DNA of 64,000 nt from Trichosphaerium sp. ATCC 40318 (GCA_038496445.1 JALMLS010000305.1:1-64000); one strand, 5' to 3'. Counted from the first letter of the stretch, positions 47,230 to 59,648 are shown. Notes: generated by a model not told the origin, from the letters alone. Translations and numbers: made by a program.

Positions 47230-49931
47230 TTAGTCATTTGTAGTTGGAATATTAGGACTATGTAGAGACATGTGACCTGCTTCAAAGAGCATCGCTCCAA
47301 AAGTCCATCCTAAAGAGTTACAGTCAACAAGTAAACATTTTTGAAACCATAAAAAAAACCCAACTCACCAAGATCGATGTTGTCTATCTCATCTTGTACA
47401 AGTATTTCATCATCAAGGGCGAATCCATACGCGTCTTCTAACAACGTAACGATATACGTGCCCATGAAGCAATACGTATCAATATAAGGAAAGTTACTGG
47501 TTCCATTGAACCTCTCGAAAAGCTCATCATAAGTCAAATCACAAAACTCATGTGTTGCTTCTTCAAATTGTCTGACTGTTACGTTTCCAGTAATATTAAA
47601 TTCTTCTGCTGCATAGTAGAAAGAAGCGATACCAACAAATTTACCATTATTAGGTGGTTTGTACTTGCCGTCTGAGAGAACAAAGTCAAAAAAAAAACAC
47701 ACTTCTCGTAACGGCCAAAAAAACTCGAGAAACAACAGTATGTAGACCTATTTTAACCACTACAACATGTAGATACATATGTATGCGTTGGTTTTACACA
47801 AAACAGGGCAGTAACAAGTTGAAATCAGTAAGGTTGGAGAACAAAATGAAATAAGTTTGTTTGGTTTGTTGTCAATAAAGTTGACAAAAAATTATCGTTG
47901 TAACGTACCTATGGTACAATCAGAACATGATTCATTAAGACCCAATATTGTCCTTGTTACAGCGATACAATCTGCAAAGCTGCTGTTACCAGTAAGGTTG
48001 TAGGTTCTATAATTCTGATTTAGTACAGTTTTTTGTAAATACAAGATTTCGAAGTACTGTTGGTTATAAGTCCAACTCTGTTCCATTCCTTGAGGTAAGC
48101 ATCCATCAAGGTACCGTCCACCTACAGGTGGTCTTGATACTACAGCATCGTTCTTCTTCCTTTGCGTTAAATATTAGAAATAGGAAGATTTGTAGCAAAT
48201 TAATTGAATACAAAAATAAAAGACGGTTTTCGCGTACATCCTTGCTTGATCATTACCAAAATAGAGAAATGAGTTAATATACAAATTAAATGTATTATTT
48301 CCAATGGTTACATCATATCCATCTAAACATAAATCAACAGTCAATTGTATGCGGTCAAATAAAAGCAAAAAAATTTCCAATTGGAAAAAAAGAGTCTTTC
48401 TCTCGAGTTCTATCTGAATAATCTTTGCTCGTACCTTCTTTAATGGGTGCCCCAGGATGAAAAGTAAGTTGTGTACTTGCACCTCCCAAATCCATAACTA
48501 TTAAAAAGAGTAAGCACACATCCAAGCTTCCAAAAAAGAAAAAATAAGAGCGTACCACCAACTGTCTTATTTGCGTCATGATGATGTAACGTATCAAGTA
48601 AGTAGTTTATTGTAATCCAAGAATAAAGGCCTAAGCAAATAACCAATATAAGCATTTAACAATAATTTAAAACGTTGCCAGAATTTATTTTCTTCAAATC
48701 TCATTTGGGCTTACCTTCTTTGGCTCCTGGAATAACTTCTGCCCAAGTATCATTGAACACAAAACCGCTATTGTGTAGAGTATCTCGTGCAGACGCAAGT
48801 ATATTATCTTGTGCTGCTTTATCGATCATACGCATACCTGCTGTCGCCTTTTTTCTGATGTTAGCATGTACCCCTTTGGCTAATAAAAATAGGTACCTTC
48901 AAGAATATAGGTGTAGATTCTCGTGACTCTTCAGGCACGTGTTCTTTTGCATAGTCCAAAAGAGGTTGTAAACTCTTACCGGCTTCTTTAGGATTATTCA
49001 CAAAAGAAGCAAGGGCTATGTGAGAGAGAGTACGTTAGAACCAAACAAGGAGAAGGTATTAGTTTTTTTTTGTGATGAAAATAAGATGACTAACGTGGCT
49101 TTATTTTTAAGGCAAAGGCCTTCTGTTGGACCTTGTAGTTTCTGAATATAGGTGCCTCCCATAGATGTGGAATACCTTCGTTACTTTTAAATAAGTTAGT
49201 AGAGCACAAAACGTTATGGTGGCACAAAATCAGTTGATATTTGAAGGACTTTGAATTTTCCAAAAAAACCCTAAATTATTTAACGTACTCTTCGCGTTTA
49301 GGCCACATATAAATATGTATACGCGTTCCTGAGCTTCCAGCATCCTAAAGCGTCGGTCAGTTGGTGTTTTCGCTGCTAGCGTTGAATAATTTTTAGGAAA
49401 CGAGTTACGCATGTAGTTGCGCTTAGAGTGCTTTGGTAGATTTGATTTCGGCGGTTTCGAACAAACGTTGAGAAAATGTCAACAGAAAAGTTTTCAAGCA
49501 ATTAAACGTTGCAATGTAGCTGTACCATCATTAAGCCGAAGTTGTATAACTTTGAAGCCGTTACATCAATTCTTTTGTGCAGAACAATTGCCACTGTCAC
49601 TAAAACGATGTTAAACTGTGTGAAAGGCTGCACTGAGGTGAATTAATTGTGTAGCACTGTTTTGAAAATATATCATCCGTTAATCCTTTATACGCCTTCT
49701 AGCGCGTCCTGTAGTATTTTAAAACACGTACATGTCACTGCAGCCGCCACGAATAATAATACAATAATTGTAGTTGTAGCAATCCACATAGTGGAACAAT
49801 GCTGTTTTAGAAAGCGTTAGAGCCATAAATACAACGACAGTATTTTAATAAATCGCTTGTACCTTCTCTGGTTTTTTAGGGTCCTCTTCATCGTCTAATA
49901 TAGGCTCATACGAGCCTTGGGAACTTGACAT
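47230..49931 (-). CDS. GDA1/CD39 family apyrase (nucleoside triphosphate diphosphohydrolase)
   Basis: These enzymes hydrolyse extracellular or Golgi-lumen NTP/NDP. The start at 49931 gives a short cytosolic tail (MSSSQGSYEPILDDEEDP) and one anchor (WIATTTIIVLLFVAAAVT), a type II topology. ACR1 is DAGSSGTRIHIYMWP (about 49345-49300). Further blocks are YFIATAGMRMIDKAAQDN-like sequence near 48900-48830, GLYSWITINYLL (about 48630), MDLGGASTQLTFHPGAPI (about 48500-48450, ACR4) and WTFGAMLFEAGHMS (about 47310-47260, ACR5). Many N-x-S/T sites (NLTGNSS, FNITGNVT, NGTSN) fit a lumenal or outside domain. The end is TAA at 47230. Exons between 49400 and 49730 are uncertain. It is divergent from the surface-protein gene, 114 bp between the starts. 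Confidence 0.8.
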
Positions 49932-50045
49932 GAAGTGCTTGCTCGCTTTTAACGAATTCTTGAAGTGTAACGTCGTTGACTTTTTTTTACCATGACGAAC
50001 GAAAAGTACAACTTTTGAGTAAATACGGACTTACCTTTTTTGGCA
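49932..50045. promoter_or_regulatory. Short divergent promoter region
   Basis: Only 114 bp separate the start codons of the apyrase (minus) and the modular surface protein (plus), so both promoters must lie here or overlap the leaders. No TATA-like element was identified with confidence. Confidence 0.4.
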
Positions 50046-53000
50046 ATGAGCACCACAGCTTTATTTGTCCTCCTTGTATCGTTGTCTTTAGTAGCTTATA
50101 CACTCTCTCAAGAGAACAATGCATATATAACTAGTGAGGGTTTGTTCAACGACTTTGAAATACGATCCATAGAAAATACATCACTCATCCTACACAGTAC
50201 GCTACAACAAAGACACCAAAATGTCGACGTTTCATTTTGACTAGTCCGCCTTTTTATGCTCATAAATGAGTTTTTATGCGTATACTAGCTATTTAAAGGC
50301 GGTAGTATTGTTTTTCGAAAACATTTGCGTACAAAAAAAAATCAGGTTTAGTGTACTAACCGAGTTTTCTTGCGTTTTTATCAAAACCTCAGTACAAAAA
50401 TTTAAATAAGGCGCATGTGGCCTTGTGTACGCGAGACCACACTAAGCCAACCTTTTAGAGAATTTTTCGCTAAGCAGTTGAATGTGCTACGGCGTAAGCC
50501 CTACATGCTTTGAATCTACAGGGTAAGTATAAGAGCTTAATATACAACTGTAGCCGTGAGAAAAAATAAATACGTTTAACTGTTTTAATGGTATGACGTT
50601 ATTGTAAAATGTGAAAATCTCCTAGCTAGGTATTTGTTGTTCATCACATATGCCTTAAAAGTGTATAAAGAGTAGTAGTGCATCGAACCTGAGCGTACAC
50701 ACTAAAATGATAGTTGTGGCTCCGCTAAAAACGTCAAGTTCAGCTCATTGATCTTTATTAGCGATATAAAACCCAGCTAAACGCTTTTCATTTGTGTATA
50801 GTGCGCTTTTTCCAAAAATGTTTACAGTTTTTTTTCTCTTTCTAACTTATGCAACATCCCAAACAGCCAAAAACGATGTATTGTATTCGCAATGTGCATG
50901 TAGTATGTGAGTATCATTTTTGGCTGTTTGGGATGTTGCATAAGTTAGTGAACAAAAATTTTTTCTAAACTGCGTTGTTTGCGACCTCACGTCAGGTATA
51001 AGTAGTACATCACTGTTTAAGAGGATTTGGCCTATTCATTTGACGGTAAAAGGTGTTGATGCTCTTAAATAAGGAATTAAAAGTTCCTTTTTTGCTGAAA
51101 AGATGACGACACATATTTTCTGTGATAATTACGCATAATGTACATATTGTGCATCTCTTTTAAGATCCTCCCCTTGAAATACAAACCTTAACCTATCATG
51201 TATGGCAGTTTCAGGAGAGTAGCTGACTGCTGTGTGGTTGACACATTTTTTACTTTTTCATCAACTGCTTAGAGAAAAATTCTCTACTTTTGACTTGATG
51301 CACAAAAAGTGCCAACTTTAGTAAACCATAACACTAAGCGTTTTGTTAAGCTTGTGAAGGACCAGGTGCTGCAAGTCTGTCTTATTTACCAGCGACACGA
51401 ACATTATTCGTTCTAACATTGGGGAGAGATATATTGCAAGTAGATCCATACACGTGTGAAGTAAAGGCATGCTTCATCATTTGCAATTTAAGTAGTTGTA
51501 TTTTTTACACTTTTACAGAGTTCTTGTCAAGTAAGCATCGTTTTTCGGGGCATTGCTGTCGACAAGGCGACACAAATATTATATGGAGTAACAAATGGCG
51601 GTTTAATAGCTCAGATTGACGCAACAGATTGCTCCTTCTCTTTTGTGAACTGGAATCAATATTTCCACTACAACTTTTCAGAATTAGTTCACGTGAGTCT
51701 TTACATAATGGACGTTTGCTAATCAGTTTGTTTTCAAAAACAGTTGAAATACTCGGAGATAAAATGTACATTATGGAAGAGAAAATAGCTATAGCTCCTT
51801 TAACGGGACCTTTATCTTGTTTTATTATTGAAACGGTTGAAATTCCCGTATTTGTTCTTGGAGGCGGTAAAACATATTTTAAATTAGTATCTCGATATTG
51901 AAGTTACTTTAGATATTACGGCAGTATCAAATAATGAAATAGTTGGAACTGGCTTTATAAGAGAGTTTACTATGGACATTGCGTCTTCTGTTACAACTGC
52001 TTTTAACTCATCGTTGCCTGCGGGAGCTATTTCTTCAATGTTCTTTGAAGGACTATTGCCACCTCCATTAAATACAACTGTGGCCCCTGTTGCGCCAGTA
52101 GTACCAACCCCACCTCCAACAATAGCACCTCAAGGTGGTGTGGTAAACGCTTTTATTACAGGAATAGACACAGGATTTGAGTATCGGTCGCTCTCAAACA
52201 CAAGTAATATCTTAGCGTGTACGATTATGTTTTCAACGATCATCCAACTAATGATACAATAGCATGTAATAATTCCAAGTATGGAGGAGATCCTGTAGCT
52301 CTAGAGTATAGTTTTGTACTTGATAGAGTGTTATACATACCGCATGATAGCAGAAAATTACTCTTAATTGATCCCTACACATGTGAGATTGTACGTCAGT
52401 ATTTTTAGACTGTCGACGCGGCAGACACAAAACGCTTCTGTATTCCTGGAACATTCTTCTTCATTTAAATCCAGTTTACTCAGATCTTCTACGCGATACG
52501 GTTAAGGCCGCTGTCCGCTTAACTGTCTTTTTAGGACAAGACATGCACGATCATTGTTCCTATGAAAGGATTGATGGTAGATAAAGAAAGTGGCAAAATA
52601 TACGCTTTAGGGGATAAAGCTTCACTGTTTGTTTATGAGATAAATGTAGAAAATTGTAAAGTGAGAACAGTTTGTGCTGCTTCTAGATCTTCAAGACTTA
52701 GTGGTACGTCTTTTGTGAAACAAACCAAGAAGATATACTTTCAACAAAAATATAATCTAAAACTTGACAGGAGTGATTGTCAATGGTACTCTGTACCATA
52801 GTTCTTGGAAAGATACATTGGAAGTTATGCCAGTTCTTCTACTTGGGTCTTGTCAAGTAGCACAGTCAATTGCAACAGTTAGGTGTCAAATTATTGGTAT
52901 GTTACAAACACAACCATTGTACTAATTCAATTCATTCAGGAATGACAGCAATATCAGCAAATACTTTAATTGGTTCGTGCCATAATGACAAATATGTATC

Positions 53001-53301
53001 TATTGATATTGATACTGGCGTTGTAAATGAGGTGACACCTATTCTTCAAAATAACGGGACCGAAGCACTATCTTCAATTAATTTTATTCCTCCACCAGTG
53101 GCACCAACAACAAACACTCCAACTAATGCAAGTCCATCAACCGCAGCTCCAACATATACACTTACTATTGAACCCACATCAAGCAATACATCAGAACCTA
53201 CTGCACCAACGAATGCTAGTATAAAAAGTGCAAGCAATAGTATTGTTATGACTTTTTCGTCACTATTCTTCACTGTTTTGTTGCTCTTGGCACTAAAGTA
53301 A
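50046..53301 (+). CDS. Two-module cell-surface protein, GPI-anchor-like end
   Basis: A signal peptide (ALFVLLVSLSLVAYTLS) leads into NAYITSEGLFNDFEIRSIEN, ending at a GTACGC donor near 50199. A second module near 52140-52250 begins NAFITGIDTGFEYRSLSN, clearly related. Each module then has a strand ending VDPYTCE or IDPYTCE (about 51450 and 52380) and a VDK-containing strand (GIAVDKATQILYGVTNGG; GLMVDKESGKIYALGDKA), a beta-propeller-like pattern. Pro/Thr linkers separate and end the modules (PVVPTPPPTIAP; PTNTPTNASPSTAAPT). The terminus SNSIVMTFSSLFFTVLLLLA is a hydrophobic tail typical of GPI anchoring. It may be one gene or two tandem paralogues, because 50254-51350 between the first exon and the next is non-coding. 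Confidence 0.6.
50842..50948. repeat. Long inverted repeat (36-bp arms, 35-nt loop)
   Basis: The arm 50842-50877 (CTAACTTATGCAACATCCCA and onward) is the reverse complement of 50913-50948 with one mismatch in 36. Flanking T-rich/A-rich bases extend pairing slightly. It lies in the large gap between the first and second exons of the surface-protein gene. Such a stem-loop fits a MITE-like insertion or a small-RNA precursor. Confidence 0.85.
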
Positions 53302-53719
53302 CGTAAAAAATGACCAGAAAAAAACAATAAAACAAATACCTTAGTTTTACGTCTGAAACTTCTTTCTTTCTCAATTTTTTCTTATGCTGGAAGGGAAAAG
53401 TCATAGCTCTCTTGTTGGGACGATTAGTACTCCAATGTTACTGGAGAATAGAAGATACAATAAAACGGTTTCTCTCAACTAACCAGAGAACAGCTTGAGA
53501 CATACCTTCAGCCTGGAAAAATTGTTGCTATCCACGCTTGATAGTTTGTATATACCATGTAAAACGTGTTAAATACAATAATAATTTTAAACGGTTGTCA
53601 AATGAAATTCGGTTAACCTACTTGCAGCGTTCCAAAGCCTCTGTATCTATTATTGGAGCGGTAGTAAACACAATAAAGTATTTAGCGTTGACAATCAAGT
53701 GTTTTGGTGCCTTTTACAG
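53302..53719. other. Spacer before the actin exon
   Basis: I see no upstream actin exons here on either strand. The final bases (CTTTTACAG ending at 53719) look like a splice acceptor for the exon that follows. Confidence 0.4.
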
Positions 53720-54009
53720 ACTCAATGATGAAGAGTGATGTGTACATCCGTAAGGACTTGTATGCTAACATTGTCCTCTCTGGAGGTTGCACAATGATTC
53801 ATGGTATTGAAGATCGTATGCATACGGAAACGATAGATCACGCTGCTCCAGGATACAATATAAGAGTAGTAGCTATGCCAGAGAGAAAACATGCCGCTTG
53901 GATTGGCGGTTCCATTCTTGTTTCTCTTTCTAATTTTCAGGAGAAGTGTATTACCAAACAAGATTACGATGAATATGGGCCATCTATTGTACACAAAAAG
54001 TGCTTGTAA
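53720..54009 (+). pseudogene. Actin C-terminal exon fragment
   Basis: The frame reads [51 protein letters not shown] and [19 protein letters not shown], aligning with the last roughly 95 residues of actin up to its natural C-terminus. Substitutions hit normally fixed positions (for example SGGCTMIHG where actins have SGGTTMYPG). A splice acceptor precedes it, but the N-terminal three quarters of actin are missing upstream. It is best read as a truncated, diverged actin or actin-related gene copy; the frame is intact. Confidence 0.65.
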
Positions 54010-54306
54010 CGAGTATGCAGAAAAAAAAACCTGCTACCATCACGTGAATGTAAACTGCTTTCCATCTTTAAGTTCTTTTCGAAACTTGTCTCTGACTTGT
54101 TCGCCAACCGCTGTTTGTAAAGTTTCACGTGTTATTACTTATAAGTCATATCCGTACAGGATCTTTAATTTCTAATTTAACACTAACCCTAGGCATAAGT
54201 GTAAGCCCGAGAGTCTCTGATCATAGCTAAGTTTGTTGCTAAGGCAGATAGCTGTTTTACTTAAGCGTACAATAGTATTCCTACAACACCATTTGCAGAT
54301 AAAGCG

Positions 54307-55641
54307 ATGCTACGTTCTTCAAAGTATGTCTTCTGCCTACGTCTTAGGCTGTTTATCGCTCAATTAAGCAGAAACCCGTTTTATTGCACTGATACTATTC
54401 ATAGGCCGTTGGTATTGCTTTGGCTACCGACAGAAATTATATTTTGTATACTGGCGTTATTAGACAAGAAATGCCGTTTATCAGCAACGTTTGTTTGTAA
54501 ACTGTTCTCTACAATCATTTTAAAGCACTTGGGGTATTTAACAGTGAACGTCAAGTCAAGAGAAAGTCTGTTCAAACTACATGAAAGTCCTCTTTTAAAA
54601 AATACACAAGTGATTATTGATGGTTTTACAATGACTGAAGATGACTTTAAAAATCTATCTGGTGTTCATCACCTTGAAATAAACATAATTATGTCATTAT
54701 CAAATGCAATGCTAGAACATATTTCAGGTATACATCATCTGAAAGTGCACTTATCAAAAAGTGACTGTAGTTTCAAATCACTTCATGGTATTCATACACT
54801 AATTACAGCAGGGTATTTTACAGATACATGGCTTCAAGAAATTGGTAGCATCCATACAATCAATATTTCAGGGACAAATATAACAGATAAAGGACTTGCG
54901 GCACTCTCTGGAGTTCATACTATTAACTTATCTAATTGTGACAATATCACTGACAAAGGTGTCATTGCCATTTCAGGTAATGTACACAAGATACAGCTGA
55001 ATAGATGTGATATTACAGATAAAAGCGTAAAAGTACTAACAAATGCAAGTTTCATATCTTGTTATGGCTGCAAAAAAATTACAGATGAAGGAGTAAAGTA
55101 TCTGTTAACAAAAAATCAAACAACTCACAAAATTAAAAAAATTGTACTAGATGACTGCACTCTAATATCAAACAACGTCTTGAAACTTTTGGCTGGTATA
55201 CCTTGTATAGAGGTTTGTAATTGTATACAACTAAAAGATGATACTTTATCATGTTTGGCAGGTGTACAGCATATTGATTTGAATGGTTGTACTTCAGTAA
55301 CAAATGACGGGATAAAACAATTGGCAGGTGTAAAAGTGATTGATATTTCTTATCTTGACTGTGTTGATGATAGTACTTTAAAGGCACTTGCTGGAGTACA
55401 TACAATCATGCTTGATGGTACACATATGACAGATGAAGGTTTAGGATACTTAGTGGGTGTCAAATTCATAAGCCTTCATTATTGTGAAAAGATAACAGAC
55501 AAAGGAGTGAGCAGTCTTATTGGTGCTAAGACAACTGGTCTACAACACTGCTCTCAAATCACAAAGACGATGATTAACTATCTAGGATGCAACATATTTA
55601 ACACAAACTTTTGGCCTGTTTTTGACCACACTTGCAGATGA
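54307..55641 (+). CDS. F-box and leucine-rich-repeat protein
   Basis: An intronless 444-residue protein. Residues about 30-75 (LVLLWLPTEIIFCILALLDK and on to FVCKLFSTIIL) are an F-box-like helix set. From about residue 115 come repeated units of about 20-25 residues of the form LSGVHTINLSNCDNITDKG, LAGVQHIDLNGCTSVTNDG and LVGVKFISLHYCEKITDKG, an AMN1/cysteine-type LRR with a recurring GVH/GVK at the strand start. F-box/LRR proteins choose substrates for SCF ubiquitin ligases. The lack of introns is unlike most neighbours and fits retroposition or expansion of an intronless family. A CACGTG lies 176 bp upstream. Confidence 0.8.
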   Translation: MLRSSKYVFCLRLRLFIAQLSRNPFYCTDTIHRPLVLLWLPTEIIFCILALLDKKCRLSATFVCKLFSTIILKHLGYLTVNVKSRESLFKLHESPLLKNTQVIIDGFTMTEDDFKNLSGVHHLEINIIMSLSNAMLEHISGIHHLKVHLSKSDCSFKSLHGIHTLITAGYFTDTWLQEIGSIHTINISGTNITDKGLAALSGVHTINLSNCDNITDKGVIAISGNVHKIQLNRCDITDKSVKVLTNASFISCYGCKKITDEGVKYLLTKNQTTHKIKKIVLDDCTLISNNVLKLLAGIPCIEVCNCIQLKDDTLSCLAGVQHIDLNGCTSVTNDGIKQLAGVKVIDISYLDCVDDSTLKALAGVHTIMLDGTHMTDEGLGYLVGVKFISLHYCEKITDKGVSSLIGAKTTGLQHCSQITKTMINYLGCNIFNTNFWPVFDHTCR

Positions 55642-56128
55642 AGGCACGATAAGGTTAGACATTTGTGTATGGATAATATGGTACACCTGACTTTTTTCTC
55701 AGCCTCTAGGAGGACGTAGATCAAAATAGGGATTTATGGTTTTGTAGAAGAAGAACGTGATAGTGTTCTTCCAATATGGAATAACATGAATAAAATGTTG
55801 AATTAACAAGGTGCAACATCTTTTTTACAAGGAAAATCACATTAAATTACTCACCAAAATTCATTAAAGAGAATGTTAAACGTGATTTTTTTTTCTGTAC
55901 GAGAGAGAGATCTTCACCCAACCAACTTCTTCTTCTTCAAAAATCTGTTATGTTATTCATGATGAAGACTAAAAAAAACAATTCAAAAGAGGAAAAAAAT
56001 AGGAAAAAAAACCCCAAAAGCGCCTCCAACCAAAGTTGCCAATGGCTGTCTGTCGACAAGGAACTTTTTTTTTTCAAGTTAAAATGTATTGAAGCTTTGA
56101 GAAGACATTTATTGACAATGAAGCACAA
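55642..56128. other. Spacer between convergent genes
   Basis: 3' flanks of the LRR gene (plus) and the beta-helix-like gene (minus). No gene is seen. Confidence 0.4.
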
Positions 56129-58427
56129 TTATTCTTCCGTAGAAGTAGCCTCTTTTGGACTGGTTCTTCGTAATACGTAAGGTACAATTGCATGTCTTAA
56201 CTTTGGCACAAAGAAAATCACAAGAAGACCAACAACCATCTAAGAGTTGTAAACGGGTTGATTACAACAAGCAAAATACTGACATACCAACACAATAAGA
56301 CCAAATACAACACCTAATATCATACCAACATTCACCTTTTCAGGCCTGCTACCGCAACTATCAGGTCTTGATGCAATGACAAATATGCTTCAGCAAAAAC
56401 AAAGTTAGTTAGATCACTACTCAAAAAGAGGGTTAAACGTACGATGAAAGTGTCCTATCAAGCCTGGCTATTACACACTCTTTTGGTTGAACCAGTGTAA
56501 TATTACCGGTTATGGTGCCTGTGTTACTTCTCATTACTTCTATGCGCATATCACCAATTGCTGTATCAGCATAATTAAAGAAATCAATGATGAATGTTGT
56601 ATCTGGTGGTATCACAATATATCCTACAGTTAATAAATTAAAACAATATCTAACTACATTGATATGTCACCTTCAACTTCAAGAAAGCCTCCTGGTGTAA
56701 TTGTAGCTGTACCAGAGTGGATGAAGTCCCCGTCTAATGTTAAAGGACTAGATAGCACTATTTGGTTTGGCAGAGTTCCAGTTGTAGGTGTGGTTGTTGG
56801 AGAAACAGAGGGCTCTACTGTATTTTCATAAGAAAACAGATTTGTAGTTAACAAATACATTACCACAATACGCTTCATTGTCACATGTGACTTGTAAATT
56901 TCGTTAGATGCTTTTAATAATGACTTTTGAACATTACCAGTTGTGTTGCACTTTTCAAAGAATGTATTTAAATAGCAGTCGCCAAGTCCACATGTGAAAT
57001 TATTTGGCATGCCAGTACAGGAAAATACAGTACCTGTGATTTCTAAAAGTGGGATTAAATCTATGTAAAGGTGTTGTGGATACCATCAAGATGCCCGTTA
57101 GACAATTTTGTGTTCCTACAAAGGAGGTAAATATTGTGCAAAGGAATTCTGATTCTCTCACCGAATTGTAACGTTGGCACTAGCCCCACGCAGCGGAATA
57201 CCACTTAGAATTGCTGAATTATTTGTTCTAAATAAGTATTGTAAAAAGGTACTGAGCAGGCAATAATACGTACACACAAGTATTATTCTCAAACACACAA
57301 GAGTCTATAACTAACTGATCAGATGCAAACACATATTCTATTTTAAGGATAGTTATTACTGATTACTGTAAGTGATAGTACGTTTGCATGTGTTCTCATA
57401 AGGTGAGCTCACTTTGTTTCTCACAAAAGTACTGTCTGTCATTTCTGTTTCACCTGCGTTTGCGTTCACAATCGCAAGATTAAACACATCAATGTCCTCA
57501 ATCATACAAGATTTAATAACAGCCTAATCAGAATGAGATTAAAAATGCAAACACTTAAGTACTCTTTCAGCTTTTCCAGTATGAATGATAGTACCTATAC
57601 TTGCCATTACTAAAAATCAAAGCATAGTTACTCTTTGGTACAAGGTGTAATACATTGTGTCCAGTTGAAAGTAATCCGAGAAAATACACAGTTTTCCAAA
57701 TGTATTACATCACTTGAAATGGACAACGCAAAAGCAGATGGCAAAACCCCTAAAGGAATATATTCAAGAACAATATCTCTAAATGTCACATCTTTAAAAG
57801 TCACATTCACGCTATTGAACAGTTGTAAGCAATGCTCTCAATAATCTTTTGTGGGTAGATGTACCAGCCTAAAGAGGACCAGGCTACACCACGTCCAGTG
57901 AATGTCATGTTTCTAAGTGAAATATATAAGCGTTGCTTTAAGTTCTTTTGTTGACTTGTACATACGTGATGGTAACATTTCCAAAGTAACGGACTTGTGA
58001 ATAACAATCTCGAATCGTAAATCCTGATAATGAGATACTAATATTGTTTCCAGCGTATAAAGAATGCTGTGTATCACACGTGACATTTACATTGTACAAA
58101 CCTAGAACAATAAATAACAAACGATGAAAGTACATACAGCTTACCATAAATGTCAACACTTTTCGTGATGTAGCTAGGTATCCACTTTGTAAGGTTACCA
58201 AAAAACAAGTTTGTTGAGTTGAGAATAAGCGTTGTGGGTTCTTCTTGTAGATAGCAACTAAGACTATTGCCACAAACGTGTTCACTTGAAGTTACGACTA
58301 CAACATAAAATTACATGCGACCGTCACGTTATTATTGGTGATAACTAATATTCGTACTTGTGGTACCGCTAGTGGAGGCCACGATAGAGAAAATCAACAA
58401 CAAAGCGCGGAAATCAAACAAATACAT
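56129..58427 (-). CDS. Type I membrane protein with parallel beta-helix-like ectodomain
   Basis: A signal peptide (MYLFDFRALLLIFSIVASTS) starts at 58427. The ectodomain has repeated strand-turn units such as NISISLSGFTIRDC, RLYISLRNMTFTGRG, VNVTFKDVTFRDI, SSDVIHLENCVFSRITF and IKSCMIEDIDVFNLAI, the pattern of right-handed parallel beta-helix proteins, with many N-glycosylation sequons. A Cys-rich stretch (CGLGDCYLNTFFEKC, about 56990-56950) and a Ser/Pro/Thr linker (PSVSPTTTPTTG) follow. Near 56320-56220 a membrane helix (VGMILGVVFGLIVLV then MVVGLLVIFFV) and a short cytosolic tail (SPKEATSTEE) end at 56129. I recognise no specific family. A CACGTG lies 78 bp upstream of the start. Fifteen or so introns. 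Confidence 0.65.
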
Positions 58428-59648
58428 TTCTTATGAAACAGGATAACTCCACGTAATACGAAAAATCCTAGTTATGTAATGTTGAATCAGACGTTACGTG
58501 CTGTCACGTGATGTTTGAGAAAAACAGTTTGAAAAAAAATGACATCCCAAAGCATTTGTGATTTGCTTATTTGCTTGTTACTATTATTGTAGTGACAACA
58601 ATTAAAAGCTTGGTAATTACAATGCGTATTTGGTATCTTAATGTTGGTGTTTCTTGTGCACTGTAACAAACAACTTTAACCCCCCCGTATACAGGCGCAC
58701 TAGTGTGTTACACGGTATGTATGAATATTAGCTCCATTTACCTTCGTAAATCCTTTTAACAGCGAAACGAAGTTTGTATTGTGAAAGAAAAAACAATCAA
58801 CAACATCAACAGATATACAGTATTGTGAGGCGATCAGTAGCCATCCGTCTTTTCACATAAAAACAACAGCCTAGACACATTTGATGTACTTCCAAGGCAC
58901 TGAACAACGACCATTTGACAATGTGGTATGATTTCGTATACAACCATTTCACAAAGAGTTGTATTTTCGGGTTTTTTTCTGTTGAGTGGCTGACAAGCGT
59001 GTATTAGCTTCGCAGGTCACAAACAGGTCAGTGCATTTCTATCCGCTGGACGGATTCTCTTGACCACACGAGCGAAGTGTTAAACACTCGGGTATTTATT
59101 GTAGTGTCTTTGAGACAGAGATTAGACACTAGTTTTGTAAAGTGTCATTACTACATTCAGTAACTCAGATCTATCACCAACTCTTCCATATCCTGTAAAG
59201 GTTCATAGCAGATTAGTCACTATAAAGCAAGTCAGGATATTAAGTAAATCCACATGGTTAATGCCAACAAGTGTTCTATGAGGATACCTAACGGGTAAGT
59301 CAAAAAGCAATACACGCCCTAATATCCAGGATTAAAAGCAAGTAAAAAGTAATAGTATTTGTAAAGCCTGAGCATACCGAACGCTCTTGGTCAAAACAAA
59401 CTTTATTGGAAGCAATATTGCAAAGTTGATTTACAGTAAGCTTAAGTTTACAAGGCACTCAGTTTATCAGATCTAACAGATCCTGACCTTGTGTTGCGTC
59501 AAAACGTTTCACTAAGCCGTAGTTGTTGTAGTTGATTTATCACTAAGCACTGACCAAGAACAACACCTGTACAGCCGTGAGATCTAGTCTAAAAAGAAAA
59601 GCTTTAAATTACTAATAGGGGCGTTCAGGGAGTTGTCAAAGTGTTATT
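58428..59648. other. Spacer with a CACGTG promoter motif
   Basis: Upstream region of the beta-helix-like gene, with TCACGTGA containing CACGTG at 58505-58510, then about 1.1 kb in which I see no gene. Confidence 0.4.

Noticed and set aside
47310-47345. Hydrophobic stretch at the end of the apyrase exon 47310-47735 as a membrane segment
   Set aside because: The frame past about 47365 runs through a predicted intron; the real next exon carries the WTFGAML apyrase motif.
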